Shown here one piece after another: positions 27,224 through 38,400 of a stretch of DNA of 64,000 nt. The stretch's first letter is position 1; each line of letters starts with the position of its first letter. Where the stretch lies: contig CM035359.1 in assembly GCA_020137815.1 (NCBI GenBank), forward strand, positions 424,243 through 488,242, given 5' to 3'. Made by a program: the position numbers and the translations under genes. The stretch is from Hormiphora californensis. Lineage: Eukaryota; Ctenophora; Tentaculata; Cydippida; Pleurobrachiidae. Under the pieces are notes generated by a model. It had not been told where the DNA came from, did no database searches, and saw only the letters and a program-made list of their open reading frames with translations.

Positions 27224-30200
27224 ATGACAGTAGGAGAAAAGAGAGAGCAGGAAGAGAAGGATGATTCAGAGAACTCTGATGATGAGGAGAAGAAGGTTGA
27301 AACCACTGATGAACCGGTACATTTTATACTTTTTAGAAACATTTACTGGCACCAACAACTAAAAGAATTAACCCCACCTTCCCATGACTGTGAGACAAAT
27401 TACCCACTCATCACCCTTGTTGTCACCCCTTACTCACCAACATCCCCCTTAGGCGAGTTACACAAACGGCAGTGTTACCCTCACCAGTCACGTGATAAAA
27501 AATAAACGTCTCATTCCTGAGTTTATGCCTGTTATTATGGCAGCCGGGTAAGTTGGGGAATTTGGACCAGGGGAGGCGGCTGGGTAAGTTGGGGAATTTG
27601 GACCAGGGGAGGCGGCTGGGTAAGTTGGGGAATTTGGACCAGGGGAGGCGGCTGGGTAAGTTGGGGATTTGGACCAGGGGAGGCGGCTGGGTAAGTTGGG
27701 TAATTTGGACCAGGGGAGGCGGCTGGGTAAGTTAGGGCAAGTTGGGGCAGGGGTATGTTAAAAGAGATTGGGTTGTATTGTAGACCTGATGAATACCTCA
27801 TAACGCCCCCTCCCTGTATAACCACCCCCCCCTATCTCTCTAGGTATGGTTCTCAGCTGTACGAACTGACTAACAACACTCCCAAATGCATGTTACCCGT
27901 TGCCAACGTACCTCTCATCTGGTTTCCAGTACAGTTCCTAATTCGTCATAACTTTAAAGGTACAGTTCCTAATTCGTCACAACTTTAAAGGTACAGTTCC
28001 TAATTCGTCACAACTTTAAAGGTACAGTTCCTAATTCGTCACAACTTTAAAGGTACAGTTCCTAATTCGTCACAACTTTAAAGGTACAGTTCCTAATTCG
28101 TCACAACTTTAAAGGTACAGTTCCTAATTCGTCACAACTTTAAAGGTACAGTTCCTAATTCGTCACAACTTTAAAGGTACAGTTCCTAATTCGTCACAAC
28201 TTTAAAGGTACAGTTCCTAGTTCGTCACAACTTTAAAGGTACACTTCCTAATTCGTCACAACTTTAAAGGTACACCACTTTACTAACTGTAGCTATTCTA
28301 ACTGTAGCTATACTAACTGAGTGTCGCAATTCAACAGTGCACACTGTGAAATGAAGTATGCAATGGGGTTACAATTTTAAAACTAAACTTTTAACCAATG
28401 CAAGAAACACCAAGCTAATATTGCTAATTCCCACTCTGTCCCCAGAGACCTGCTAATTCCCACTCTGTCCCAAAGACCTGCTAATTCCCACTCTCTCCAC
28501 AGAGACCTACATTGTCGTGAGAGAGGGAGCCAGGGAAGTGATAGAGAAGTACCTGTCAGCTCAACTAGAGAAGGAAGGGGTCAAGATGGCAGTTGAGTAC
28601 GTTGTGATAGAAGACGAGAGTGAAAAAGGGACGGCAGATTCGCTGAGGATTATTGCACCTAAAACAAAGGTATAGTTAAAGGGAAATAGTTAGAGGGGAT
28701 GTAATTTGTAGGGGAAATAGTGGTGTATTGATTTATCTGAGAAAGGGTGTTGTTTGATAAACAAACAATGTTTTTTCAGTCCAATCTCCTGGTGATTAGT
28801 GGTGATTTGATCCCCTCCCTTTTTCAGTCCAATTTACTAGTGATTAGTGGTGATCTGATCCCCTCCCTTTTTCAGTCCAATTTACATAGTGATTAGTGGT
28901 GATCTGATCCCCTTCCTTTTTCAGTCCAATCTCCTGGTGATTAATGGTGATCTGATCCCCTCCCTTTTTCAGTCCAATCTCCTGGTGATTAGTGGTGATC
29001 TGATAACCAAGGTATCCCTCTCCGAATTGGCTAACGTCCACCGTGCATCTAATGCCTCCATCACAGCCCTCGTAGCACCTTGGTATACCCCTGCAAATCC
29101 TGAGGGAAAGAAGAAACGAAACAAGAAAGGTGATTTAGTTCATTCCCGAATACCCCGACCTCGGGAATTGCATTTATGATGACAGTGGTCATCCGACATA
29201 ATTGCCATATCTCGACAACGTGAACTTCGACGTGGAATTCGACGAGAAAAGTTTGGTTGGTTCTTCAAATTAGCGACGTTCAGTTATGAAGTTCACGTCG
29301 AGATATGGCAATTATGTCGGATGACCACAGCTGTCAATGAGACGGATAGATGATTAGGGAGACTGACCTAACATCTCCTTTTCCAGATGACAGAGATTTT
29401 GTTGGATTGGACCCCTCTGACAATAGGATACTTTTCTTATCAAACGAAAAAGATCTAGATGATGAGGTAACAAAAGGTTCACCAGGCCGTGTGCTGTTAA
29501 ATTTGATCCACGTTGTTATTGTAATGCTCAGTGGGATTAAACCTCTGTGAAACCTGTTCAGGGGGAAATTGAACTATTGAGATCTAACTCTCCTTTACAA
29601 CCTCCTGTTCAGATTGTGTTTAGGAAGGGTCAGTTGTCTGTATTCCCCCACATGCGACTGTACACAACACTCCGAGATTGTCATCTGTATATCATCAGTC
29701 AAACTGCCGTACAGGCCCTCATGAATAAACCGTGAGTGTATTAATTACTGATGGGTACCATATTAGGGTACCTGTTTTGACGTTGGATATCGATTTCATA
29801 CCATATTTGTGCACCAAACCATATTAGGGTACAAGCGGGGTCCCCGGTACCAGTCCAATCAAATGATTTGTAACAAAGTGTGATGTATTGTCTGGGCATT
29901 TGTCTATTTAATCCCACCTCCTCACAGAGAGATTGCCATGTTGCGGTGCGAGTTCCTACCCCTTCTGGTTCGAAAACAGATAAAACAGGTTGCCAATGCA
30001 GAACAGTTCACAGATATCTATAGTACCCTCGAACAAGGTATCATTCGAATTAATTAGTAAATACTTACTAAATAGTTAGTTCCCTCGGTCCTCGAGTAAC
30101 ATCACATCCTTGCACTGAGATCCGAGAAAAAAGGTTTGTTTTTCTTCTTCTTTTTCTTCGAGCTAACATCTGTTCTTCCTACATATCCTATGGGAAAACA

Positions 30201-31676
30201 GCTGGAAATTACCCTCCCTTTTTATAAACCATCCCCCTCTCAGAGACAGAAGGGGACATCAAGTTTGCAGCCCTTGCACCTCCTGAAGAGACTGGTTGCT
30301 TCGTGCACATTACCGATGATTTTACTGTTCGAGTTAATCAATTACACAATTACATAAAATACAACAAAGCGGTAAATACCAGATGATATAGTTACAATTT
30401 CCATATCACCAAGTTTTCAATATAACACTCTCTCTCCCTGTAAATATTACAGTTTGGAGGGTTAAAACATAACATTGCCTTGCTAGACTGTGTTTCGGGC
30501 GCCCCGTAAAGGGAGGGTTAGAACATAACAAACACAACACACATGTATTACAGGTGGGAGAGTTAATGTCTGATATGTTACCAAAACACACCCCTCCTGC
30601 AACAGTAAAATCTTTCGAGGAAACTCAATATGGTGTACATCAGCAAACACAGGTATTATGATGTCATCGATGTGATGACGTAATCAAGGCTTGTTACACG
30701 ATATTATACATGACCGTGTTAAAATCAGAGAGACAGAGGGAGAGTGGGGTATGTAACGCGCGATGACATGCTTGTGAGGGTTGGGATTTGTTGCGCGCGC
30801 AACACTGCCGTTCTGAAGGGAATTGACCAAGAATTGGGTGATACATTGAACTGATATGTTTTGATTCGTTCTGTCTGATGTCTCATGTGTGTCTGGCAGC
30901 ACCGACCCGACTTTCACCCGATCTGAGAACCGAAACATAGTCTGTTAATAAGACAGTGTGTGGTTTGTAATATCAACCCTTCTTTAGGTCTGTAAACTAT
31001 CAAGAGTTAGTGAAGAAGTAGCGATTGAAGGAAAGTGTAGTGTGAAGAGAAGTTTTATCGGATGTGGAGTAAAGGTAAATAACTCTACCTTCCCTCTCTC
31101 AAGCCCGGCCCTTTTATCTCTTCAAAATCGCCCATCTTCTCTCTTCCCTGAATCTCAGTATCTACCTCTCCCTCCTTAATTGTGTATTCCCCTCGCTCTA
31201 TGGCTAGATCTAGCCACAACTCCGATTACCTCTCTACCCTACTTTTCTATCCAGATAGGTGCCCATTCCCGTATTGCGGACTGTGTCATCATGAGTGGAG
31301 TAACTATCGAGAGTAATGTGACTCTTTCTAACTCTGTGATTTGTCCTGGTGCGATCATTCGGTCAAAGTCAAACTTAAAAGGTCAGTACATGTTTTCCCC
31401 TCTCCCGATTTAGGGATAATATCACGGATATCCTAAATTTCAGAATTTGCTTAAACTATTATACCGGAGACATGTTTTCATTCTCTAAAAGAGGTACAAT
31501 TTACAAATATTCTCCCATTCTATGCAGATTGTCGAGTGTGCGATGGTTACGAAGTTCGAAGTGGCAGCGAATTCACTGACGAAACTCTGATAGGAGATGA
31601 GGAGAATATGATGTCATTTAGCATAGACAATAGCAATAACAATTCATCTTCGAGCGACGAAAACGTGTTGAGATAA
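27224..31676 (+). CDS. EIF2B3: Translation initiation factor eIF2B subunit gamma, 13 exons
   Basis: eIF2B is the nucleotide exchange factor that recharges eIF2 with GTP. Gamma is in its catalytic arm. Exons: 27224-27316, 27453-27547, 27844-27959, 28503-28669, 28973-29129, 29387-29466, 29613-29731, 29928-30037, 30244-30371, 30554-30652, 30988-31074, 31255-31381, 31528-31676. All phases join, giving about 508 aa (human 452). The nucleotidyltransferase-like domain starts PEFMPVIMAAG, with LTNNTPKCMLPVANVPLIW and LLVISGDLITKVSLSEL. HLYIISQTAVQALM follows. The C-terminal left-handed beta helix has hexapeptide-like runs (IGAHSRIADCVIMSGVTIES). The extra N-terminal 50 or so residues are acidic (DDSENSDDEEKK). 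The end is Ser/Asn-rich. PolyA signal AATAAA at about 31794. Confidence 0.96.
27540..27740. repeat. Minisatellite built from the EIF2B3 exon-2 donor
   Basis: Exon 2 ends GGCAGCCGG then GTAAGTTGGGG. Five further copies of a 36-37-bp unit read GGCGGCTGG then GTAAGTTGGGG followed by AATTTGGACCAGGGGA. Each has a perfect donor GTAAGT. Confidence 0.9.
27929..28275. repeat. Minisatellite made of the last 31 nt of EIF2B3 exon 3
   Basis: The end of exon 3 (TACAGTTCCTAATTCGTCAT then AACTTTAAAG) is followed by about ten copies of a 31-bp unit that is entirely exon sequence, with one T-to-C change. Each unit ends AAAG then GTACAG, so every copy presents the same donor. 31 is not a multiple of 3, so using a later donor would change frame. 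Confidence 0.95.
28418..28510. repeat. Triplicated EIF2B3 exon-4 acceptor
   Basis: Three copies of about 31 bp, CTAATTCCCACTCTGTCCCC then AGAGACCT. The last one (CTCTCTCCACAG then AGACCTAC) is the used acceptor. The middle copy reads CCAAAG and has lost the CAG. Confidence 0.85.
28775..29005. repeat. Minisatellite built from the EIF2B3 exon-5 acceptor
   Basis: About five copies of a 46-49-bp unit: CCCTCCCTTTTTCAG then TCCAATCTCCTGGTGATTAG then TGGTGATCTGAT. The final copy is the real exon start (SNLLVISGDLIT). Each decoy carries a strong polypyrimidine tract, CAG and about 32 nt of exon. Confidence 0.93.
29181..29332. mobile_element. MITE in EIF2B3 intron 5
   Basis: GTGGTCATCCGACATAATTG plus CCATATCTCGAC on the left is mirrored by GTCGAGATATGGCAATTATG plus TCGGATGACCAC on the right. 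An inner GTGAACTTC / GAAGTTCAC pair is also present. Length is about 150 bp; no coding content. Confidence 0.82.
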
Positions 31677-32475
31677 TTTTGACATTTTGTGTGTTTTGAT
31701 GTTATTTTCACCCCATGGGAATTGATGTGTTTTACTTTTTACTGGTGTTCAGGAGGAAGTGAGAAGGAAGACACTACTGGCAAGCGATTTTGAAATAAAA
31801 TTATGGTGTGAGCCGCACAAGTTTGAGAAAATTCAAACACCCGTCATATCATTTCAATTCCGGTATCTCGCTTCCTAATTTGCTCGTGTAAGCAGTGCTG
31901 AAATGCCATACTTTGTTTAAGGTTAGATATTTCGCGCGCACTGCGCTGCGTCTGTTGATGCAGCTCAAATCGAGCTGATGCCGGTTTTTCTAATCGGCCA
32001 TTTTCAACCGGTTTGTTGTTACCTGGTATCTCAAATTACAACATTTCCTACAATGCAGATAGAGCCATCAATATACCAGTCACTATGTGTTGTCCCATTA
32101 GTCAACTGGTGAACGAAGCCAACCGTACCAGAAATAAATCATTCATAACAAATAGTTTTGGAGTTTTCCAATGAATTTGAAATCGAACATTTACATGGGT
32201 TATATAAACTGTGAAACTGTGTGAGTCACTTCTTATACACTTGTATTAAATCTAACCAATAATCTAACAAAGTCTAGTGTTCTACTGTTTTCATTTTTCA
32301 ACAAACACTCTTAACCAGTATAATAACCCCTCTATTCTACAGTTTCCGGGTTCATTACCAACTGAATTGAGAGTTCAATTTGAAACAATATATGAACAAC
32401 TTCCAGTCTAAGAAGTACTAAGCTAACCCAAGGAAGTATAACACTTTGACATTGGTCTTGAGGGCTGAGGGAGGG
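31677..32475. other. Intergenic between convergent EIF2B3 and REXO1-like genes
   Basis: Contains the EIF2B3 polyA signal near 31794. No other gene, repeat or RNA recognised. The REXO1 3' UTR should occupy the right part. Confidence 0.55.
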
Positions 32476-35400
32476 TTACACTTTGACATTGTCATTAGTC
32501 TTTAGCCTGTGTTTCATTAGGTCGAGAGCTGCTACTGCGTCTTCAGTACTGTCATGACCCGCATCTGGAAAGGAAGGGGAGTTTAGAAGAAAGAGAGCGT
32601 TTAGAAGAAAGGAGTGTTTAGAAGATAAGAAGGGAAGGGTACTTGAGGTTGCTTAGGACTGGGTCTTTGTTTCCTAAATGTTGTTTAAAGAATACATAGG
32701 CAAACTCCATAAGTGAAACATATCAACCATGTCTCAGTAGTAGGAAGACTTCATAACATTTACCTGCGGATTGTATGATACGACCAAGACATTCTGCTGA
32801 CAGGGTGGCTAGTCCCCTTTTATATCCTCCCCCGTAGTACACTAGAGATGTGTCAACCACGTTCCGGTGTATCATCTGAGTAAGGGTGTTGGAACATGTT
32901 AGAAGGGTGTTAAAACATGTTAGAAGGGTGTTAGGACATTTTAGAATTGCCCCAACCACTACTATCTTTGCTTCGAACCTGTAAAGCGTGTAGATCACTC
33001 TCCAGACTGTGCCCAACTAATATACAATCAACTGTAATCAGCTTGTACAGTGCTTTCTGTGCATCAAACAACTTTGCCTTAACTTTGGACAAACTCTTCT
33101 CAGTCACACCTGAGTACCTGGAGATGAAGGACGAAGGTAAACAACGATATAATGGTACTGAATCATTAAAAGTGTTATTAATTGCTCCTTGTTTTTAATG
33201 AGTTCAACCACATAATGAGAGTGCTGTCTGTCTCTCTTTTTACCTGGTATTATAATCCAGGACCCTTGCAGTAGGTACAACCAGCATGTCAATGGAAGTG
33301 TCTCCCTTGTGATCCACTACTGTCATCCTAGCGAGCTCCATACCATCTGGAGAGAGAAATATAGTGTTAGGCAATGGTAAACTATGTTAGACGAGAGAAA
33401 GATTGTTTGATAATGTTATACAATCTTTACTCTTTAGGTATGAGTACGAGAAATGGTTTGAGAGAGAGGGAGAGGGATTTAGCTTCTCATGACTCAAGGC
33501 CAGCAGGTAGCACCTCTACAGAGTCAGGGGGTAAAGCCAAGTCCTGATATACGAAACGTCTTATCTGCAAAGCTTTACAGCAAATTCTTGGACCTTGGTC
33601 CAATGCCAATATATATATTCTGGTATGCAGGTCAGAATTAGTGGATCTAAATCCATGGAGGGATGATGTGTGAACAATGTTCATATCATCTCTCCACAAG
33701 TATTCAACTACATTCTACACACAACTACACACAACTACACACACTAGCCTGCTATTCTCACCTGCAGTGTAGACCATTTCACAGTCAAGACCCCAAACAG
33801 ATGGGGCCCTATCTCGCTTCTTGGCTCTGAAATAACCTGAAATAGAGATACTGTTATTATAAGGAAATAAGTTATAGGATGGGAAATGTGTTTTTGACCG
33901 TAGTGTTTCATAAAGTTAAGGAATGCAACTAAATAGAGAGATTGGAGATACACCCACACACTACTTACTAGTCCAGTCCCTATTAGGGTATTCCACAGTG
34001 TGAACATGTCCAGTTGCCACCGCACACCCCGGACTCCCGTCCCCCTGGTTGCAACAATCGTACTGCCGGACCTTATCCAACTCCCCCTTGGGACCCCTGG
34101 TGCTGCGGTTCCGGGACTTGCCACTGTGGTGAATGCACCTGAGGGAGGGGTTGTCAACTGGTAGCAAGAACAACATTCTTGATAGGAACCGACAGTCAGA
34201 TACAGTTGGACCCCGTTTTACCGGCCTCCGAATAACCGATTTAAATCGGGATCCGACTGTTTTGTAACAATAAATTAACCAACAACTAGATAATTAACTA
34301 ACAATTAAATAATTAAACAACTAAACTTAACTAACTATTAATTACCTTTCAGATCGGATGTATTCTCCCTCCTCAGTCAGTTCAAATAACTTGCTGCACC
34401 TCACACAATGGTTACCCTCTAATACAGGGGGTTTGTACTCGTAGTATCCCGGGTAGAAATTCTTCTTCAACTCCGTCTGAAGGTTAGGAGTGTTAAATGT
34501 GTTCTAACCCTCCTTTACGCGGTGAGAGAGTCGAGCAAGGCACAAACAACAACATCAATAAGAGTCTGAGGGTATGATGGCTCAGTTCAGAACCCTAAGG
34601 CCTAAGGGGACAGAGAGACACAGTGTGTTATCAGGTTGTTACCTTTGATACTTTGTACTTCAGTATAGATGTGTAAAGGAGCTGCTGTTTTGTAAGAGAG
34701 GATCCACCTGTTGATTTAGTTGCTGATTCCTGAGAGAGTGAGTAATATGAAGAACAGAATAACAAATAGAAACACGTTGGTTTACGATTACTCGTTCGTT
34801 ACGTTGCATTTCGTTTCACTTTTGCTTGTCTCAGACACCAAAAAGGGCTATTTTCCTCAATAAAATGCAACTCAAATCTGTCTCTAGTTCTCATTTCCAT
34901 CACACATGACCTCCCAGTTACCACTGAATTGTCTCTCAGGCCTGGCCTAGTCTCCTCACTAAACTACAGCTACATTCTTGGCCAATATTAGCTCTTCTCC
35001 TCACTAAAATGCAACTTAAATCCGCCTCAAATACCAATATTCGAGAAAATATGATCTCTCGGTCAACAGCGAGCAGTCTCCCCGGCAACGCACAGTCCAA
35101 TAGTTGGTTTAGGGCTGCAATTTTGGCCAAAATCGACCAAAACTTTGGAATTTCGCATTTAATTAAATTTGGGAAACTTTGTACTTTGCCATTGCGTGTT
35201 TGATAAAGGAGCACTAACAAGTCACAGAGCAGAATTATATTCATTACTCGTTCGTTACGTTGCATTTCGTTTCACTTTTGCTTGTCTCAGACACCAAAAA
35301 GGGCTATTTTCCTCAATAAAATGCAACTCAAATCTGTCTCTAGTTCTCATTTCCATCACACATGACCTCCCAGTTACCACTGAATTGTCTCTCAGGCCTG

Positions 35401-38400
35401 GCCTAGTCTCCTCACTAAACTACAGCTACATTCTTGGCCAATATTAGCTCTTCTCCTCACTAAAATGCAACTTAAATCCGCCTCAAATACCAATATTCGA
35501 GAAAATATGATCTCTCGGTCAACAGCGAGCAGTCTCCCCGGCAACGCACAGTCCAATAGTTGGTTTAGGGCTGCAATTTTGGCCAAAATCGACCAAAACT
35601 TTGGAATTTCGCATTTAATTAAATTTGGGAAACTTTGTACTTTGCCATTGCGTGTTTGATAAAGGAGCACTAACAAGTCACAGAGCAGAATTCTATTCAT
35701 TACTCGTTCGTTACGTTGCATTTCGTTTCACTTTTGCTTGTCTCAGACACCAAAAAGGGCTATTTTCCTCAATAAAATGCAACTCAAATCTGTCTCTAGT
35801 TCTCATTTCCATCACACATGACCTCCCAGTTACCACTGAACTGTCTCTCAGGCCTGGCCTAGTCTCCTCACTAAACTACAGCTACATTCTTGGCCAATAT
35901 TACCCACCGCCCCACCCCCACCCGCCCTCCCCCACCCACCTCTCCCAATATAGCGGGCATTGCTAAACACCACACTACAGAGAAAATCCTTGTGTTTTGG
36001 TGCACTAAGTCGCTTATCGCGTGTAACAATTAATAAATGTTCTTATCTGTCCCATCCGCATAGTATTCTAGAACATTTTACAGTCTATTGCATTGTATTG
36101 GTGCTACATTCAGTCCTACCCCTTATCTGTGTTTAATCGTTTTTGTTTATCTTCATCTCCACTGGAAATGGATACACCTCTCATCTCATAATCAACAACA
36201 TCACGGTACCAATCATCCATCAAAATTCTGTAAGTTCACCTGTCCGTATTGTCTGTTCACAGATCTATATTATAATTTGGAGATGAACGTCGTCGAAGTC
36301 GTTCGTTAGGCGGTATCTACGCGACAGTGCTCCTTCATAAAACACTATATGTGCCCAAAGCTGTAAAGCTGTTGCTTACACTTTTGGAACTTCCAATGGA
36401 AGTTTCTCAATATTTCGAATGACTTTTAACAGGCCAGTCACCATAGTTACCAATTCAGTTGCCATGGCAACCGTGTTATTAACGTTGAAAGGGGCGAAAA
36501 GAACCACCCGGCGAAGCCGGGTGGGTTAACAAAAAGCCCTTATATTGAGGCGCACCCAATGGGTGCGCTAGTTGTGTAAAGTTTATATTGTGAATGTAAT
36601 TACAAGTTTACAAGTTTACAAGTTTACAAAATTAGATTCGGCATACAATGCATTATAAAGACAAATATACCACGTTCTCAGCATGATGCTTCCCGTTTTT
36701 ATTCCGAAAATTTTTCGTAGCATGGAATCCGTTGACCTCGATTCACAGTTTGACTTTTTCTTCTTTGTGTGTAAGGTTTCACGCGCCTCTTGGTGTTCCA
36801 AAGTAGCACCCCAGTTTTAACCTTTATCATTGTAGGGCGCCATTGTAGGCAGATGTTTTTTGTGATTTTCATCATCTGGTGGGCGGGCTTGTAGTCGGGG
36901 TGGATAACTGCTTCGCGATTTCCAAGCTAACAGTTTTTATCGGGTAGCCTGAGTTACCAAATCTAACACACCGAGTATCAAGTGCCGATGTTTTCATTAA
37001 CTCTTGCCTCATCCCACTACAAAACTCACTCCCTGCTAACACCCACCAATCTAGTTTCGACATGGAGAATATGTACCCCTCGATACCAACTGATGACAGA
37101 GCTATGGATCTAGTATTACATTATGTGAGAAATACTCCTAACATAGATCTGTTAGGCTTCAACCCCGAGCACATCATCCAAATGCTCAGGTTCGTAACTA
37201 GCCATACGTACATTCAAAGTGGAGGCAATTTCTACCGTCAGATTACTGGAATTGGTACAGGATACCATAGTTCAGGAGCCTATGCTGAGATCATTGTGGA
37301 CCATCTATACAACCGGACACTGGACGTGACGCCCGATGAAGAGAAACCTCTCTCACTTGCTACCTATGTCGACGACAGTCATAGCCTATGGACCAAACGT
37401 GAACACTGTGACAAATTCATTGAAAAACTCGGAAACATCTGGTCATCAGTAAAATTTACAAGAGAAGAGGCAACAGAACCAGCAGTAGGAGTCTCAGAAA
37501 TCTCTTTTCTCGACCTGACCGTTAGAACCACCAACAACGGAGGAGAAACATCTCTAACGTGGGAACTCTTTCAGAAGAGCACCCACAGTGGAAGCTACCT
37601 CAACTATCACTCCCACTGTGCAGAAGTTATAAAACTAAATATAATCCGCACAGAAACAAAACGCATCCTCAACAGGTGTTCCACAGTTGACCTAGCATTC
37701 CCTCACCTTGAAAAACTGAGAGAAAATCTAGTCAACACAGGCTATCCGATAAAAACTGTTAGCTTGGAAATCGCGAAGCAGTTATCCACCCCGACTACAA
37801 GCCCGGCCCCACCAGATGATGAAAAATCCAACAAAATATACATCATGAAACTGCCATACACCAATGAGGGCGCCCTACGAAAGGTGAAGAAAGCAGTTAA
37901 AGAATCTGGGCTGCCGATACGTGTGGTAACATCTTCGGGAAGAACTGTTGCTAGCATGGTGAAAAACCATTACAACAACAAAGAAGAAAACAGTCAAAAC
38001 TGTGAATGCGAGCTGCATCAACATGGCATTCCATGCTCGACGGAAAACGTAGTGTACCGTGCTTCGTGCAACCTATGCAACAACGGTACCTACATAGGTG
38101 TGACAAGCCGCCCACTGAAACACAGGATCGCCGAGCACGAGACTCACACCAGATTGGGACATGTGGACTGCTCCGCAGTAGCAGAACATGCTAATGAGAT
38201 GCACCCGGAGCTCATATACGGACAAGCAGGGAGAAGGGAATACGATGCATTCTTCAATATTTTCAATTTTGATATAATAAATAAGGGTAGAGACCCCATA
38301 GACGCCTATCTCAGAGAGAGCCGTGCCATTACACGACTAAGGCCACCATTGAACAAAATGTGCAACAACGGGTTCATTTTTTAGTTTTTTGTTATAATAT

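Noticed and set aside
27929-28275. CRISPR-like array (31-bp direct repeats)
   Set aside because: There are no unique spacers, the units are contiguous, the unit is an exon end, and the context is a eukaryotic gene.
35009-35966. Pairs of 64-, 92- and 109-aa frames
   Set aside because: They recur with the 456-bp tandem repeat and lack any recognisable domain.
36872-37063. Separate minus-strand gene with peptide GYPIKTVSLEIAKQL
   Set aside because: It is the inverted fragment of the Penelope-like element's own coding region.
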